A stretch of DNA of 64,000 nt from Sorghum bicolor. Lineage: Eukaryota > Streptophyta > Magnoliopsida > Poales > Poaceae. This document shows positions 22,121 through 34,345 of this stretch, piece by piece; position 1 is the stretch's first letter, and each line of letters begins with the position of its first letter. The stretch is taken from positions 24,509,838-24,573,837 of the forward strand of contig NC_012877.2 of assembly GCF_000003195.3 (NCBI RefSeq). The letters are read 5' to 3'. Made by a program: the position numbers and the translations under genes. Below the pieces are notes generated by a model, which saw nothing but the letters and a program-made list of their open reading frames with translations, was not told where the DNA came from and ran no database searches.

Positions 22121-24297
22121 AACTCCCCCAAGCTTGCCTCATGCTCATCCTTGAGCAAGGATAGTCTCAGCGATGGATCAGAAGTTGTTGTAATGCCTTT
22201 AAAAATTGACGGTACACATGCTTTTAAATAAGATCTCATCTCTAAGTTAGAGTATACTGTCAAGACTTAAAACTTATTCATTTTACCTTTCACCATGGGA
22301 CTTGTAACCGTCACTTCTGTCTTGAGTAGCTAAAAGATAGAACAGTCTAGTCAAGTGCCATGTCTCTTATTCTTGATCAGCTATAGCTCTAGAGTTTTTG
22401 CAGGTTTTCAAATAAAACTCAGAGATTCCTTGTATGACTCTCTCAGATCTCGCTTTTGTGGTATTTCTGGATCCTTACCAAGGCAGTGATGGTATACGCC
22501 TTCTCTCAAAATATGTAGTATTTGTGGTATAAGGCATAGTGATATTGCCTTCTCTCTCACCCTACTCTAATAAGGCTTTAATATCTGGAGCTCATAGGTG
22601 GGAGATAAAGTATAGATACTAACAAGACATTTATTGCATAGTCAAACCATGGATCCAAAGAAACAAGCCAATAAGTCAAATTAAGATGTGCATGTTTGGC
22701 AAATGAATGGTGTATGGTGATGATGGTGGTAACAATGGTGAAACCCTAATTCTACTTTTGCTATTTTGAGGGGATACATACCTTTCTTGCTCTTTGAAAC
22801 TTTTGGAGGTTGAGATGCTCTATATTTTCTTTTTCTTTCCACTCAGGTGGGTATTTTGTACCCCTAATTCTAATATCGGACACTTATCCATTTTTACCTC
22901 TCGTCTCACTTTTTCTCTTCTTTCGAGGTTCCGGGCACTTGCCCCTTTTTATTTTCTCGTATCTTTTTTTTCTTTTCTCTCTTTTTTTAGAGCACTCATC
23001 TCCTGAAATAATATAGCAAGTGGTAGTAACCAAGATAACTTGAGCATTTATTTCACAGGGAAAAAACAAAAATATTTTTTTGGCTATTCTCTCCTGGATT
23101 AGGAGTAGAATATTTTTGGGTGGTTCTAGGGATGGAAATGGATGGATATATGTGGATGGTACTTTCGGAGTAGAAGTAGCATATGTGAGTGAACGTGCAA
23201 GTAAATCTTGATTTAACCACATGACAAGCTCCTAAGGGTCTACACAGCTGGACCACACTCAATGCTCATAAGCAGTAAAGTAAATGTGTAGCTCAAAGTC
23301 TAGCAAACATGTATATATGGCTGTGGTAGGAATTTAAACTCTCATCATACAGGAACTCATCATGCAATATTTTAAAGGTTTTAAAAGATAAAATTCTCCA
23401 GAATTCTAGCATCTCTAGGAATAGATAAACAGCAGCTCAACCTTCCCATATCATATCTGTTAACAACTTAGACTTTAGATCGAGTTTTCTTCCCACAAGT
23501 TTAGGTTTAGAGCAAGCTTTAAGTTATAACAGTTATGTCTAAACTTGAGAGAGAACTTCAAAATTTTAAAATTAGGCAGAGCAACTATTCATCATATCCA
23601 TGCTAGAGTTTCATTATTAAGATTCAGTTTAGCATAGCTAATTTATTTATTTATTAAACACACTAAGCAAAAGATATATATAAGCATAAAATATTTATTT
23701 GGTTTTTCATAGTTATGTATATTTATATTTTAATATAGTATAAGTATAAAGATAGATAGAAATACTTAGCGGGATAAATGGGGGTGCTCTCCCCCGAGCT
23801 GAATTTTGACGTAATTTCTTCTGATGTAGCTAGCAGGTGGCCGAGGTGTATTTGAAAGTCGGCAGTACCCTGACAGCGATTAGAATGTCCTCCGTCTGTT
23901 AGTCTTCTTGATCCTGAAACTCTGTGGAGCTCAAATAGACAACAAAGCTTTGTGGAACTGATTAGGTGTTAGCATAAATATCTAGCCTTTATCATGTCGA
24001 GCCTCCTCAATAAATATTACTCTTTATTTTTGTATTTTCATTTTTATAGAGCAGAAAAATATTTATTTTATTTTTATGCCACCACAGTGAATGTACTTAT
24101 GGGTTTTATGCCACTCGTATACTCACATGGGGCTTACTGTTTTTTTACATTTTTATTTTCTTTTTTTAGGATGGTATGAACATAATTAACTAAGTAAACT
24201 ATTTTAAATAATCGAAAGGGGAAGGATAACTACCAAGTTTATCTCTTGGCAAGGCGTTCGGAGTTTTTAAGTCCTCCGAACGGGACTCTCCGTTTTC
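22121..24297 (-). other. H interior, long non-coding 3' region
   Basis: About 2.2 kb between the protease-like gene and the 3' LTR with no credible coding frame. It starts (minus sense) with a perfect hairpin (24255-24282) and ends with the purine tract AGCTTGGGGGAGTT (22121-22134). The same region, in the same order, is recognisable in A (45700-47930), K (63100-64000) and E (1-795), which marks it as a shared element module and not random filler. Confidence 0.75.
24255..24282. repeat. Hairpin just downstream of the H gag-protease stop
   Basis: CGTTCGGAG (24255-24263) is the exact inverse of CTCCGAACG (24274-24282) with a 10-base loop. It lies 16 bases beyond the end of the last protease-region frame on the minus strand. 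An imperfect version is at the corresponding place in K (about 63119-63150). Confidence 0.7.
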
Positions 24298-26170
24298 TTA
24301 GTTGTCCTGGGATTCGTTGGATGGCGGAGTCGGTGCTTCCGGCGGCGCCTCTTCTTCATGTATAGTTATCTTCTCTCTCCACACCTGACTTGGCGCTACG
24401 GTCTCCTCTGGATAATTCTGTTCAAGCTGTATGTCTTCTGATCTTATAACTTTTCCTTCGTAGTCTGCCCATCTGTCCTTGATGATTTGCCTCCTCTGGT
24501 TGCGGTTGCGTCGTTTTCTTCTTGTCCTGACCTGCTTAGAGTCTTCAACGATATAGTTAGGGTCTGTAAAATAGCGGCATACCTTCTCTGAGGGGAAGTG
24601 CATATGGACTTCTCCAGTTCCAATGTAGATAATTGCTATAACGGTGCTGAGGAACGGTCTTCCAAGGATGATGGGTGGATCGTATTCGTCTTCTCCCATG
24701 TCAATAACCTAAAAGTCTGTGTAGACAAAATGATCGTCTATTTTGACAGGGACATGAGTTACTATTCCTTCAACCTCTCGAAATGTCTGATCTGCCATCT
24801 AGAGTTGAATGTATGTTGGGTTTAAGGGCATGGTTCCGAACAAGAGTCGATAGGTGACTGCGGCCATTATGTTGACGCCCGATTCGGTGTCGCAAGTCGT
24901 ATTGTAGAAGTTGTATCCATTTATGGAGCAATAGATGCTTGGCATTCCTGGGTCGTCCTTCTTGGTCAGAAACGGTGACTTAAGTCAGTGATCTTGTCTT
25001 TCATGAACTGCAGTGACCATCTTAGCTGACTCGGTCCACACTTGCTTGTTCCTGTTCCTCCTGTTGGTCCTCTTCCTTGGTTCATGTCTGGATTGCTCTA
25101 GGATTTATGTAGTCTTGTTCCTGAAGGAAAATGTCTCCTTCCTCCCTTTGATGTAGAAACTGATCTTGGAAGCACTAGCATAGATGACAGCTCCCGAGGT
25201 GTTTAAGAATGGCCTCTCTAAGATGATGATTGCTCTCTCATCATTACCGGCCTCTATCACAACGAAGTCTCCTGGGGCGTACAAGGTACCAACTCAGACA
25301 TAGAGGTTCTTCAATATTCCCTTTGGAAAACTTATCGTCTGATCTGCAAACTGCAAACACATGGTTGTTTCTAATAAAGGATATGTAAAGAATTTTTCAT
25401 AGAGTACCCTGGGCATCATGTTGACACTAGAGCCACAGTCGTAGAGTGCTTCTGGGAGGTCCACCATGCCGATGGAGATCGGGATGACGGGGCGTCCTGG
25501 ATCGCCTCTCTTGACCGGCAGAAGGTCAGTAGTAACTTCAGTGACGGGGTTACTCCAGTAGTTACCTGCGTCAAACATGTCTACAAGATTTGCAGATTCT
25601 AATCCTTCCGGTTGTGATGGTATACCGGGGTTAGTAGCAGGAACAGCAACATCTATTTGATTTAACTGAGATTCAATCATTTTTATTAAAGCTAATTTGA
25701 TTCTTGATGGCAGTAGAGAAATTATCCATTCTATTATTTATATTTTCTAGCATTTTATCATTAGATGCCAATTTCTTAGATAGGTTATCCATTAGCTTTC
25801 CTTGATTAGACACTAACTCTCTCAGAGGTGGAAAATTATTATTATTGTAAGAATTGTTACCTTGATAATTACCTGAGTAGTTAGGCCTCTATTGATTCCA
25901 ACCTTGATTTTGTTGAGGACGGTTGTAGTAGTTGTTGTTGTTATTGTTGATGTAGTTCACATCCTCAAGCATCTTAGGGCAGTGATTGCCTGAGTGTCCA
26001 GTATCTCCACACTCCTCACAAGTCATGTTAGAGTCGTAGATGTGCATAACTTCTTTCTTATCTCCAGCTCTATCATGGAGCTTCTTCATGAGCAGGTCAA
26101 ACTTTGCAGACAGCATGTCTACCTCCTTGAGCTGATGCATACCTCCACCTTTCTTGCGTGTCTGGGTCCT
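24298..26170 (-). pseudogene. H gag C-terminus and two tandem retropepsin-like domains (decayed, interrupted by A)
   Basis: Continues the gag frame that begins at 49794, on the other side of element A. Minus-strand order: a CX2CX4HX4C zinc knuckle (CEECGDTGHSGNHC, about 25975-26020), an Asn-rich linker, retropepsin-like domain 1 with YDCGSSVN (about 25420-25445), and domain 2 with a CDTESGVN site (about 24870-24895) and IILGRPFL (about 24655-24680). A basic C-terminal region follows. Stops occur at about 25889 and 25294 and elsewhere. Domain 2 has Glu where the DTG glycine should be. No RT follows. Confidence 0.85.
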
Positions 26171-27508
26171 TGTTGACGGTCCTTAAGTACAAAATATAAT
26201 CATCAAATAAATAAATAAAAGGATCCAAATGCAACCAACAACCAGACTTAGGTTTTTATCTGACAGAATTCCACGAGTTTTGGTGTTTGTCTATTTCTAC
26301 AGGGGGTTATCAGGAAATATGGAGGAAAGACCCACATGTCGGGTTTACATAGAGATATTAACGTGCCGCGCAATTTTCTATCATCTAGAAGACTCCAGAA
26401 GCCACGGGAACGAACGGGAAGGCAATCGGTCCCGGGGGCAGGGCGCCCGCCCTAGTCCTTAGGGCGCCCGCCCTCCTATTCTGCCCAATCAGGGTACAAC
26501 TCGGGGATTATGCTCCACCGACCTAAAGGATCAAGAATAACCGTTCAATCAATGTCGGTTTGATCCGACGGCCAGATTCACTTGAGGGGACTATATAAGC
26601 AGACCCCCAGGCCCCTGGAGGAGGCACTCCATGATCCCTATTCATTATTCATAGACAGAGCAAAAGCAAGGGTTTGGAGATGAGAGCTCTCCTCTCATCT
26701 CTAAACTAGAGTAGATCTAGATAGTAGCGAGATGGAGAGCGAGGGAGGATTGGAGGAGAGGCCGGCCTGTTGGTTCTTCCTCCGGTTGTATTTCGCCATG
26801 ATCAAGCTATAATCAAGCTTGCTCATAGGATGACTCTGGTAATCTACTTCTAATTCATTATGCAATTACTAATCATGTATGTTCTGGTTCACAACTCTTT
26901 TGAGTACTTCTAATCTATAGGACCCTATAGGTTAGAGTTGTAGTATAGGTGTAAGCGTGGTGCTTAGACCTAGATTACTTGTGGATATCCCCTGTTTAGC
27001 TGGATCGTGTGGTAGGCCGCGTAGGTGACAGTTACGTTGGTCCCCTGTAGTCCACCTCCTGTTAGAAGGACGAGTAGGGTTTATCGGCCTATGGATAAGC
27101 ATCCTTTGTGGTGTATTCTTATCACGTGGTTCGTCCCAGACATAGACATACCCCTTTGAAGTAGAGAAACCATAGTTATCCTCTCTATTCTGCTACCATC
27201 GACCATATACTAGATTGCTCTACTCTCTATTCCCATATTATCACCCATTGTTATCTTACCTTTAATATTGTTCTTATTCAATTCTACCATCTTTCTTATT
27301 TACACTTATCTATCTATCTTGGTTAAGTTAGAGCGTAGTTGATTCCCCCGTTTCCCTGTGGATACAATAAACCTTTAACCGGGTAAAAGCTACAACGGTA
27401 TGCGTACGCTTGCGGATTTATCTGTGTGCGTATAAATACCATAGTATACTCTTGTGCCATGCTGGGGATGACAACCTAGTATTCAAGTGGTGTTAGCAAG
27501 TGTCAACA
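26171..27508 (+). repeat. 5' LTR of element A
   Basis: 1338 bp from TGTTGACGGTCCTTAAG to AAGTGTCAACA. It carries two GGGCGCCCGCCC motifs (26441-26452 and 26462-26473), the conserved ACCGACCTAAAGGATCAAG block and a TATA box. The 3' LTR copy (47931-49036) is nearly identical over its retained length. Confidence 0.92.
26591..26600 (+). promoter_or_regulatory. TATA box of the A LTR
   Basis: CTATATAAGC, followed by the CAGACCCC block seen after the TATA position in every LTR of this group. The second LTR has ACTATATAAG at 48341-48350. It probably marks the start of the genomic RNA a few tens of bases downstream. Confidence 0.7.
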
Positions 27509-27516
27509 AGCATTTT

Positions 27517-27534
27517 TGGCGCCGTTGCCGGGGA
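27517..27534 (+). other. Primer binding site of element A (tRNA-Asp)
   Basis: TGGCGCCGTTGCCGGGGA, 8 bases after the LTR end; identical to the sites of G, J and K. Confidence 0.9.
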
Positions 27535-28390
27535 AACGATTGCTGAGTTGACTACGAACTAGCTTTATCATTTTTCTAAAAAAAATATATAATTAAAAAA
27601 ATTCCTTTTATCCTTTGCCTCAACTCTGCTAATCTTTCTTCTTATCTAATCCTTGATCTCTGGTCTATCATGAATTCAACCATGTCTATCTATCAGTTTC
27701 ATAGACCTACGGGCACACATCTCGAACCCCCCAAAATCTTCAAAGCCTATCATAGCATCTAGTTTTGAGATAGACCCCGAATACATAGAATTTGTTCAAA
27801 AACAACCTTTCTCAGGAGAAAGTGAGGAAAACCCATACACCCACCTAAGAGAGTTTTATCGAGTCTGTGACCTCCTTCGCATAGAAGGCATGTCCGATGA
27901 GACCCTTAAATGGAAGCTCTTTCCGTTCACTTTAATAGGAAAAGCTAGACATTGGTATAAACTCAAAGTAGGGAGTGTTCATGGAGATTGGAAGGAGTTA
28001 CATAATAGTTTTCTTTTAAAATATTTTCCAATCTCTAAAGTGGCGGAACTTCGGCGTGAGATTATTTCTTCACTACAAGAAATACATGGCTTTTTAACGT
28101 TTTTAGTGTGACAATTATAAGAACGTTACTATATCATCCATTTTGTGACATTATATTTTAGGCATAGTGACTTAGTGACAACTAAAAGTTGTATGTCACA
28201 ATAAATGTCATTTAACAAGTCTGATTTCATCTAGTGACAATATTTTCTATGTCACAAGGTCTATTTGTGTGTCACAAATTATTTCATTAATTTTTTTAAA
28301 AATACTATCAGCAATTTCATCAAAGTTTGGGTAAATCTAATTCATATAATCTCGTTAAAGTTTGGGTAAATCTAAAAAAATTCGACGCAA

Positions 28391-28455
28391 AAGAGTTTTG
28401 AACCTAGGATGTCAAAACTGCCACACTAAGGTGCTTAACTAGTTGGACTACGATT
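28391..28455 (-). other. tRNA-like module 1 in CACTA-1
   Basis: The minus strand reads TAGTCCAACTAGTTAAGCAC (A-box and D-arm like, about 28431-28450) and AGGTTCAAAACTC (B-box like, 28393-28405) at tRNA-like spacing. It is degenerate, has no clear acceptor stem, and I do not call it a tRNA gene. Confidence 0.45.
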
Positions 28456-28555
28456 TGTAAGTATTTTTTATTTCATTTTTAGTTTTTTTTACCTCTGAAT
28501 GCAGGATGTAGGAGAAAAACAAAAGACACATAGAAAGCATAAAATTAAGGTGTAC

Positions 28556-28615
28556 ACTTGATTCGAACCTTGGACCTGTTGCTCCAAATCAGAACAGCCT
28601 AACCACTTTGATGGT
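28556..28615 (-). other. tRNA-like module 2 in CACTA-1
   Basis: The minus strand has an AAAGTGGTTAGGCTG A-box-like stretch (about 28594-28609) and a perfect GGTTCGAATC B-box core (28560-28569). It has the same orientation as module 1, about 160 bp apart. Confidence 0.45.
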
Positions 28616-28689
28616 TTTAATCTGGTGCAAGATGAAACATTTTTAACTCCTTTCTCTCTGCAGACTCGACGTAGGAATAGAACTATCAA

Positions 28690-31600
28690 AATCAGCCAGT
28701 GTCATCCCCCAAACCCTAACTCAACCGCATAGAGTCTCCACCCCCATCAGCCGCCACCGTCTCATCTCGCTCTCACACCTCACGGACAGCACCCAGCCTC
28801 GCTCTCCTCTCGGACCCTCTTCAGCACCGTCGCAAGCTCACGGGGGCACCACCCCTGCCGCAGCCGCCGTCATCGCCGCCGCGGCTGCCGTTCCTGCCTC
28901 GGCGAACTGAGGCGTGCACCCCGCCGCCGCCGGCGCGAGCCACGCCCCCACGTCGTCCTCAGCTTGGCACCTCCATCCCAGTGGCGACCTGGGCTTGGTT
29001 CTCCCCGCCGGCGAGCTCTGACGATGCCGGTGACCTCAGCTCGCCCCTTCCTCTGCCTCCTGTAAGTGACCTAGGCCCCTTCCTGGACAGCGCCCCCACT
29101 TCCTCCGAGTTTCTCCTCTCCTTCCCGTACGGTGCCAATCCTCTCTGGTTCCTCTATTTTACTAACAAAATCACGGATCTGTACATTTTATTAACTGAAT
29201 CACGGATCTGTAATTTGCTCTAGTGGAACAGCAGGTTGTCTGAGGTGTACAAGAAGAAGGTGCTCCTTGGACTCTGCCCTGATAAAAGCTGCACCATCTA
29301 CAGATTTTTGCCTAGCTGCTGGTTCTCTATTCATTCCCCATTCTGCCGTGTCGAATGCTACTCCATTCAGGGCAGCAAGGTATGACATTTTTGTTGACTT
29401 ACTAGAGGTGGACCATTTTGTAAACAGTAGAAGAAAACTATGAGACAGACTGTGGAACCGAATATCTCTAGTCTAGCATTTTGGCCAAAATTGTGTATTT
29501 CAACTTAGCTTCTGTTAGCCATGAATTGTGTGTAAAATGGCATGACCTGTTGATAGATTGTGTGAAAAATTATTTCATTGTGCACAGAGGGAATTGAATA
29601 TTTTAGTCTGCAGAAATATTTTTGACTGACAAGCTTGCTGTTTTTCTTCTTGCTTTGAACAGGACCTCCGGATAGGTATTAGTGGATTTAGGATTTATAC
29701 CCACATAAAATAACTTCTTTGATGCTTATATCGGTCTACTCTTTGACAGACCGTCCGCTTTACTTTCTTGTGTTCTACATTACCATTAATTTTTTTTTGT
29801 TTGACTAGAAATTAAGCTTCTTCTAATGCCTGAAGAAAAGACTATATTGGATCAGCACAAGACCCCTGACGTACTAGAATATCATCAGTTATGGTCTTCC
29901 AGGTTGTCTGTATAAGGATATGCAATGTTTTTGTTTTAGCTGATTTTAATTTCAATCACTATGCCAATGCACACTCTGATGTCATGCTTTTACTTACTGG
30001 TGGATGGGATGCTTCTGGAACGGTAGAGTCCTCTACTTTTGCTTAGTTGAATTTGAGACCTATCTTTTTTTGTGCAAAAATGCAAATATGCTTGAGCTTG
30101 GGACATATATTGGATAAGAGATTACTAAATTGAATTAGAAAAGTTTTCTAATGAACAGAAATGCAAATATCCTCTAAATACCTTAACCTCTAATTTTTCT
30201 GTAATCTAAAATATATACATTTTTTTGGTACCAACAAAATATGTATACTTTGGTTCTTTCATTTGTATTACCAGATATCACAGCAAGAGATGCAACAAGG
30301 ATGATGAGTTATTTGCTTATGTTAATTAATTTCTGGGTAACCGTTCTCATCCCTTATTTCTGTGTGTTTTCAAATGGTTTATGTGTTGTTTTTTTATTTT
30401 CAGATGGTATACTGTATCTAAACTCATTTTATTGAAGACGACCTTTTTTCCTTTTGCAGAACCTTAAGGCCTTTGCTTCAGCGGACTTCGACAAGGAACT
30501 TGGAGGGCAGTTTTTGTTTTCAGATCATGACAACATGTAAGTGGCATCTATGTCTTTCATTTGCTGTTATTTCGTAGCATTTAACTTTTTAGTTTTGAAT
30601 GATGGCCTTAGAATAATTTCGATGTGTTCTGTAAGCAATTGTGGCATGTTGTGTACACTACATGTTAATATTTGTGATTGTATATTATGAAAACATTATA
30701 TGAATTTACCTGATATAGTTTTTATATGAATTTTAAAGTATGACACCATTCTTCACAAAATAATTACTATAACTTAGTGCAGGTCCTAATCAAAGTTGTT
30801 GAAAATATTCAGAAGGGCATATAAGGTGCTTAATGTAGAAATCAGTTGCATTTGGCTGCGTGTGTGGGGTGCAGATTGGTGGTAGTGGTACTATTCCTTT
30901 TGTTTGTGCTGATTCGGAGACCTACATACATCTCATTCTAATTTCACAATAGATTAGAGAGTGTTACAAACTCAAAGCTTTGTGCGTTTTCTTCGTTTAA
31001 AGAAAGACAAGGAGCCCTTCTTGTGACCCAAGCAAAATCTTATAAAATCTTAGAAAATAAGAAGTACAATCACGTATACTGTTACGTGCAAATTTAAAGA
31101 AAGACAAGTTCTTCTTGTGACCCAAGCAAAATCTTATAAAATCTTAGAAAATAAGAAGTCACACAATCACGTATACTGTTATGTGCTAATATTTAATCTT
31201 GAATATACAAAGGAATGGAATGAAGATATCATTTGTCTTGTTACTATGAATGACCTCACCCATGAACCGTTAACCAAAATCCATATACAGTTGTTTTATA
31301 GCACTAGATTCATTAAATTTTTTGAACCATTGCATTATCCTTTCAGAATGTTATGAGTGTGAGTACGTTTCTTGGCGATTGGAAATCACTACATACGTAA
31401 GTAACTTAGCAAAACTTACCGTTTCTTAGAATTAGAGGTTAGATAAAAGTAAAGTCCAATCATGACCTTTGTTATTATTTCTTTTCTAGAAGCATATATG
31501 TCATTGCCAAAATATAAATGGTTAGATTTATCCAAAGTTACCTCTGTAGTGTTTATGAAAGGTGCATGAACATAGTAGTAAAGGAGAATTATGATCTGTA

Positions 31601-32000
31601 ATGGGATGGTGAGAGTAGTATGGTTGAGTAATTGAGTTGTTAAATCTGTGCTTTTATTGACTAGTTAGTATCTTTTTATATTTACCAGCTGCTATGTGTT
31701 ACCATACAACCTTAGGATTAAGTGAAATCAAGTTGGTGTGCTCTATGTCAAATTAGGATGAAATTTCAAATATTGCTATGATGGTGCTACTTTGTCATGG
31801 TCATTGGTTCTCGACTTGGATTGTGACATTCACCATTTGATTCTGCTAAAGTAGCTTCTGCCTGTGGAGAATCTGCTTCTAAGTTTTCAAGGTTTTTTTA
31901 CTTCTGGCACCTTTCCATGTAACTTTGTTTAGACTGCATTAGTGATAAATGGAACCTTTGGTTTTCAGGTCAGAATGAGCTTAGATGTACACTGGTGCAG
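28690..32000 (+). other. Gene-like cargo of CACTA-1 (possible captured gene fragment)
   Basis: A GC-rich, Pro/Ala/Ser-coding segment (28690-29070), unlike the AT-rich surroundings, runs into a consensus splice donor (CTGTAAGTGA, about 29057-29066). Downstream are further exon-like pieces bounded by plausible splice sites, for example 30461-30537 between TTTGCAG and GTAAGTG. An AT-rich tail with an ATG-poor 3' UTR look lies at about 31980-32200. I do not recognise the protein. It could instead be an ancestral transposon-specific region; no transposase motif is visible in it. Confidence 0.35.
30999..31190 (+). repeat. 97-bp tandem duplication in CACTA-1
   Basis: Two adjacent copies beginning AAAGAAAGACAAG at 30999 and 31096, both containing CCCAAGCAAAATCTTATAA and ACGTATACTGTTA. 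They differ by small indels. Confidence 0.8.
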
Positions 32001-33517
32001 GCAAGAGGATCAAAGTACTCATGGTGGCTATTTTAGAAAGTTTTTGTTATGCAAGCAAATCATATGAGTTGTATTGTGCGAGCTACCCTCTTAGTTTTGT
32101 AGCTACTTACATGTAGCTTGCTTATTGCTTTTGTATTTCCTATAAAAAATTGTACAAGTACAAATGTTGATGGTTTCAATGAAAAGATGACCAATATTTT
32201 TGTCAATTCTGAGCTTTCTTTCAATTTATGTGTATTTCATGAGCGTGCCACAAACATATGCGCATGAATAATGGGCCATAAATAGGCTACTGACGTGTAC
32301 TAGAATTATGATGGTTGTGACATTTTTTGTAGTGTTTGTGACATTTTTTTCCCTGCCATGTCAGCTGCCACGTGGCAAGGCCTATGATTTTGTGACAATA
32401 AACCAATGTCATATGCTTGTGACATGAACCAAACAAATGTCACATAATCAGTTTATGACGCGGGCTTTTCCACGTTTTGGTTTTTTTCAACTTGATGTCA
32501 CAAATCTTAATTTGTAACATAAATTCCATATATTGTGACGTAACTAAACGTTAAAAAGCCATGTGTTTCTTCTAGTGCTTTTAGACAACTGAAAGAAGAA
32601 TCTCTTGGCAAATCATCGGACCGCTTTATTAACCTTACTCTCACTGGCCCAAATCTTTCTATTCCACAAGAAGTTCTTCTAATTCACTTTTTTGAGGGCC
32701 TTAGTAGGAAAAATAAGCAAACCCTTCATACAGCTTCCGGAGGATCTTTCCACCACCTATCCGCTAGTGATGCTTGGAATTTGATTGATTTAATGAGCAG
32801 AAAGTCTCCTAGCTTTTATATCCATGAGAAAGAGAAAGAACTAGTTCCTAGACAAGAAGAAGTTTCGATAGCCAGATCACAACCACTTCAATTCCAAACT
32901 TTAGTTCTCCAAGGGAGGAAGGAATTCCGACCTTAAATCTTTCAGATACTGATGGTTTAGACATCTGGTTCCATAAGAGACCTTCAAGTAGGGATAATTC
33001 AAATCCTTGCAATAATGTTTCTCTTAGAGAATGTCCTGGTTCCTTTTATTAACAAGTCGAGGATGACATATCAAGTGAAGGAGAGCTAAGCCATATAGAA
33101 AATTCTATCAGCTCCCCTTTCCTGATCACAAGTTCTAAATGGCTAGAATGTGTCGAATGGATGGATAAGGAAGAAGCCTTAATGGATTCTGACTTTGGCT
33201 CAATTTCAAATGGTGAGTTCTTGACTCCCTTTGAAAATGGGATTCATCCAACTATAGAAGAGGACATAAGTGAGACCAATCCAGGAGAAACTCTGAACAT
33301 TCAGATTGGAGACGAAGATAACATTAAAGAGCATGGAATTTATTTCATAGCCACTTCGTTTACTCCATGCTCATATGCAACATCTTCCCAATCTATTGGT
33401 CTCTCCGACGTCACCACACTTGAGATCTCCAACCCCCTCTTCCTTTCTATTTATAAAAACTTTAAAAGGGCGGTTGTCGATGCATATGTCTATAATAAAT
33501 ATTGCAGATCTCGTTGA

Positions 33518-34134
33518 GTTGATCTTGATATAGGTCAGTGTAGGAAGGGAAACCACTTCGCCGATATAAATTGATGGTTTCCCAAGGACAAGCTTAGTGT
33601 CTTGAAATAAGCACTGATCAGATTGTAACATGAGCTTTTAATTATTTGCAACATTACCTTGTGTATTGAGCATATAAAGATAATTGTAAAAATATTCCTT
33701 CAGGTATTCTTGTCACTAACCTTTCCAGAATTGGAGCAAGAAGATTAGATGAATGACAAGCACAAGGTATGTCCAACCAATCATCATACAACATTGAATT
33801 AAATCCAAACTTGAAATTTTGCAAAATTCAAGCTTGGGTGATACTTTACATAAAAACATCTTTTGCCATGTTGCTATGTTGGTTGTCCCTACCTTTGAGA
33901 CATGCTCAATTTGTTAAATACTAATCACACTACTTCATCTCCACTTGAGTAGATCTCTATAATTGCCATCACGCTACCTTTGTTTATCCTAGTAAGTGTT
34001 AGTTTGGAAGTACTGCACATACTTCTATTGGCTTTTAAATTAAGCATGGTGCTTAGGTTAAACAGCCTTCCATAATCTAATTAGACATGGAGTCTAGTTC
34101 GGTTATTGAACTAAAAACTGCTTGTGTAGACATT
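33518..34134 (+). other. A interior between gag and CACTA-2
   Basis: About 600 bp of AT-rich non-coding sequence after the gag region. It ends with ATT (34132-34134), the left TSD of CACTA-2. I see no other feature in it. Confidence 0.5.
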
Positions 34135-34159
34135 CACTACACCACAACACCACATCGCC

Positions 34160-34345
34160 GTCAGACATCTAACGCTAAAACTTTTTTTTATTGTTGGATG
34201 ATCTGACGCTAAAGATGATCAAGAAACTATCTAACGCTAAATCCATATTTGGCGATTGAATGTCTGACGCTATATATATTCATCTATAACGTTGAACTGT
34301 CTGACGCTAAAACCATATACACCATTAGTCTGTCTGACGCCAAAA
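34160..34345. repeat. Left subterminal repeats of CACTA-2
   Basis: Six units of TCT(A/G)ACGC(T/C)A in about 185 bp, some at 34166, 34199, 34228 and 34265. They probably bind the TNPA-like product, by analogy with En/Spm TnpA sites; this is inference. Confidence 0.75.

Larger units (their letters stand above)
28071..32577 (+). mobile_element. CACTA-1: non-autonomous CACTA (En/Spm) transposon with gene-like cargo
   Basis: Terminal inverted repeats start CACTACAAGAAATACATGG on the left and, inverted, CACTAGAAGAAACACATGG on the right, matching over about 32 bp with two mismatches. The 3-bp TSD CTT is exact (28068-28070 and 32578-32580). Subterminal regions hold many TGTGACA/TGTCACA repeats on both strands. 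There is no transposase. The strand is arbitrary, set by the orientation of the cargo. Confidence 0.93.
27670..33517 (+). pseudogene. A gag gene, split by CACTA-1
   Basis: An ATG at 27670 opens a frame that meets a stop at 27760 through a shift in a C/A-rich run (27726-27735). The gag-like frame continues as FVQKQPFSGESEENPY and LREFYRVCDLLRIEG, up to 28070. After CACTA-1 it resumes at 32578 in the same phase (LGKSSDRFINLTL, FFEGLSRKNKQTLH, SGGSFHHLSASDAW) and ends at 32936. A further frame at 33161-33517 is acidic and ends FKRAVVDAYVYNKYCRSR; its role is unknown. The capsid-like part belongs to the plant retrotransposon gag family; no zinc knuckle is seen. Confidence 0.8.

Noticed and set aside
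28391..28615. True tRNA genes
   Set aside because: A- and B-box-like stretches are present, but I could not form a convincing acceptor stem or anticodon arm.
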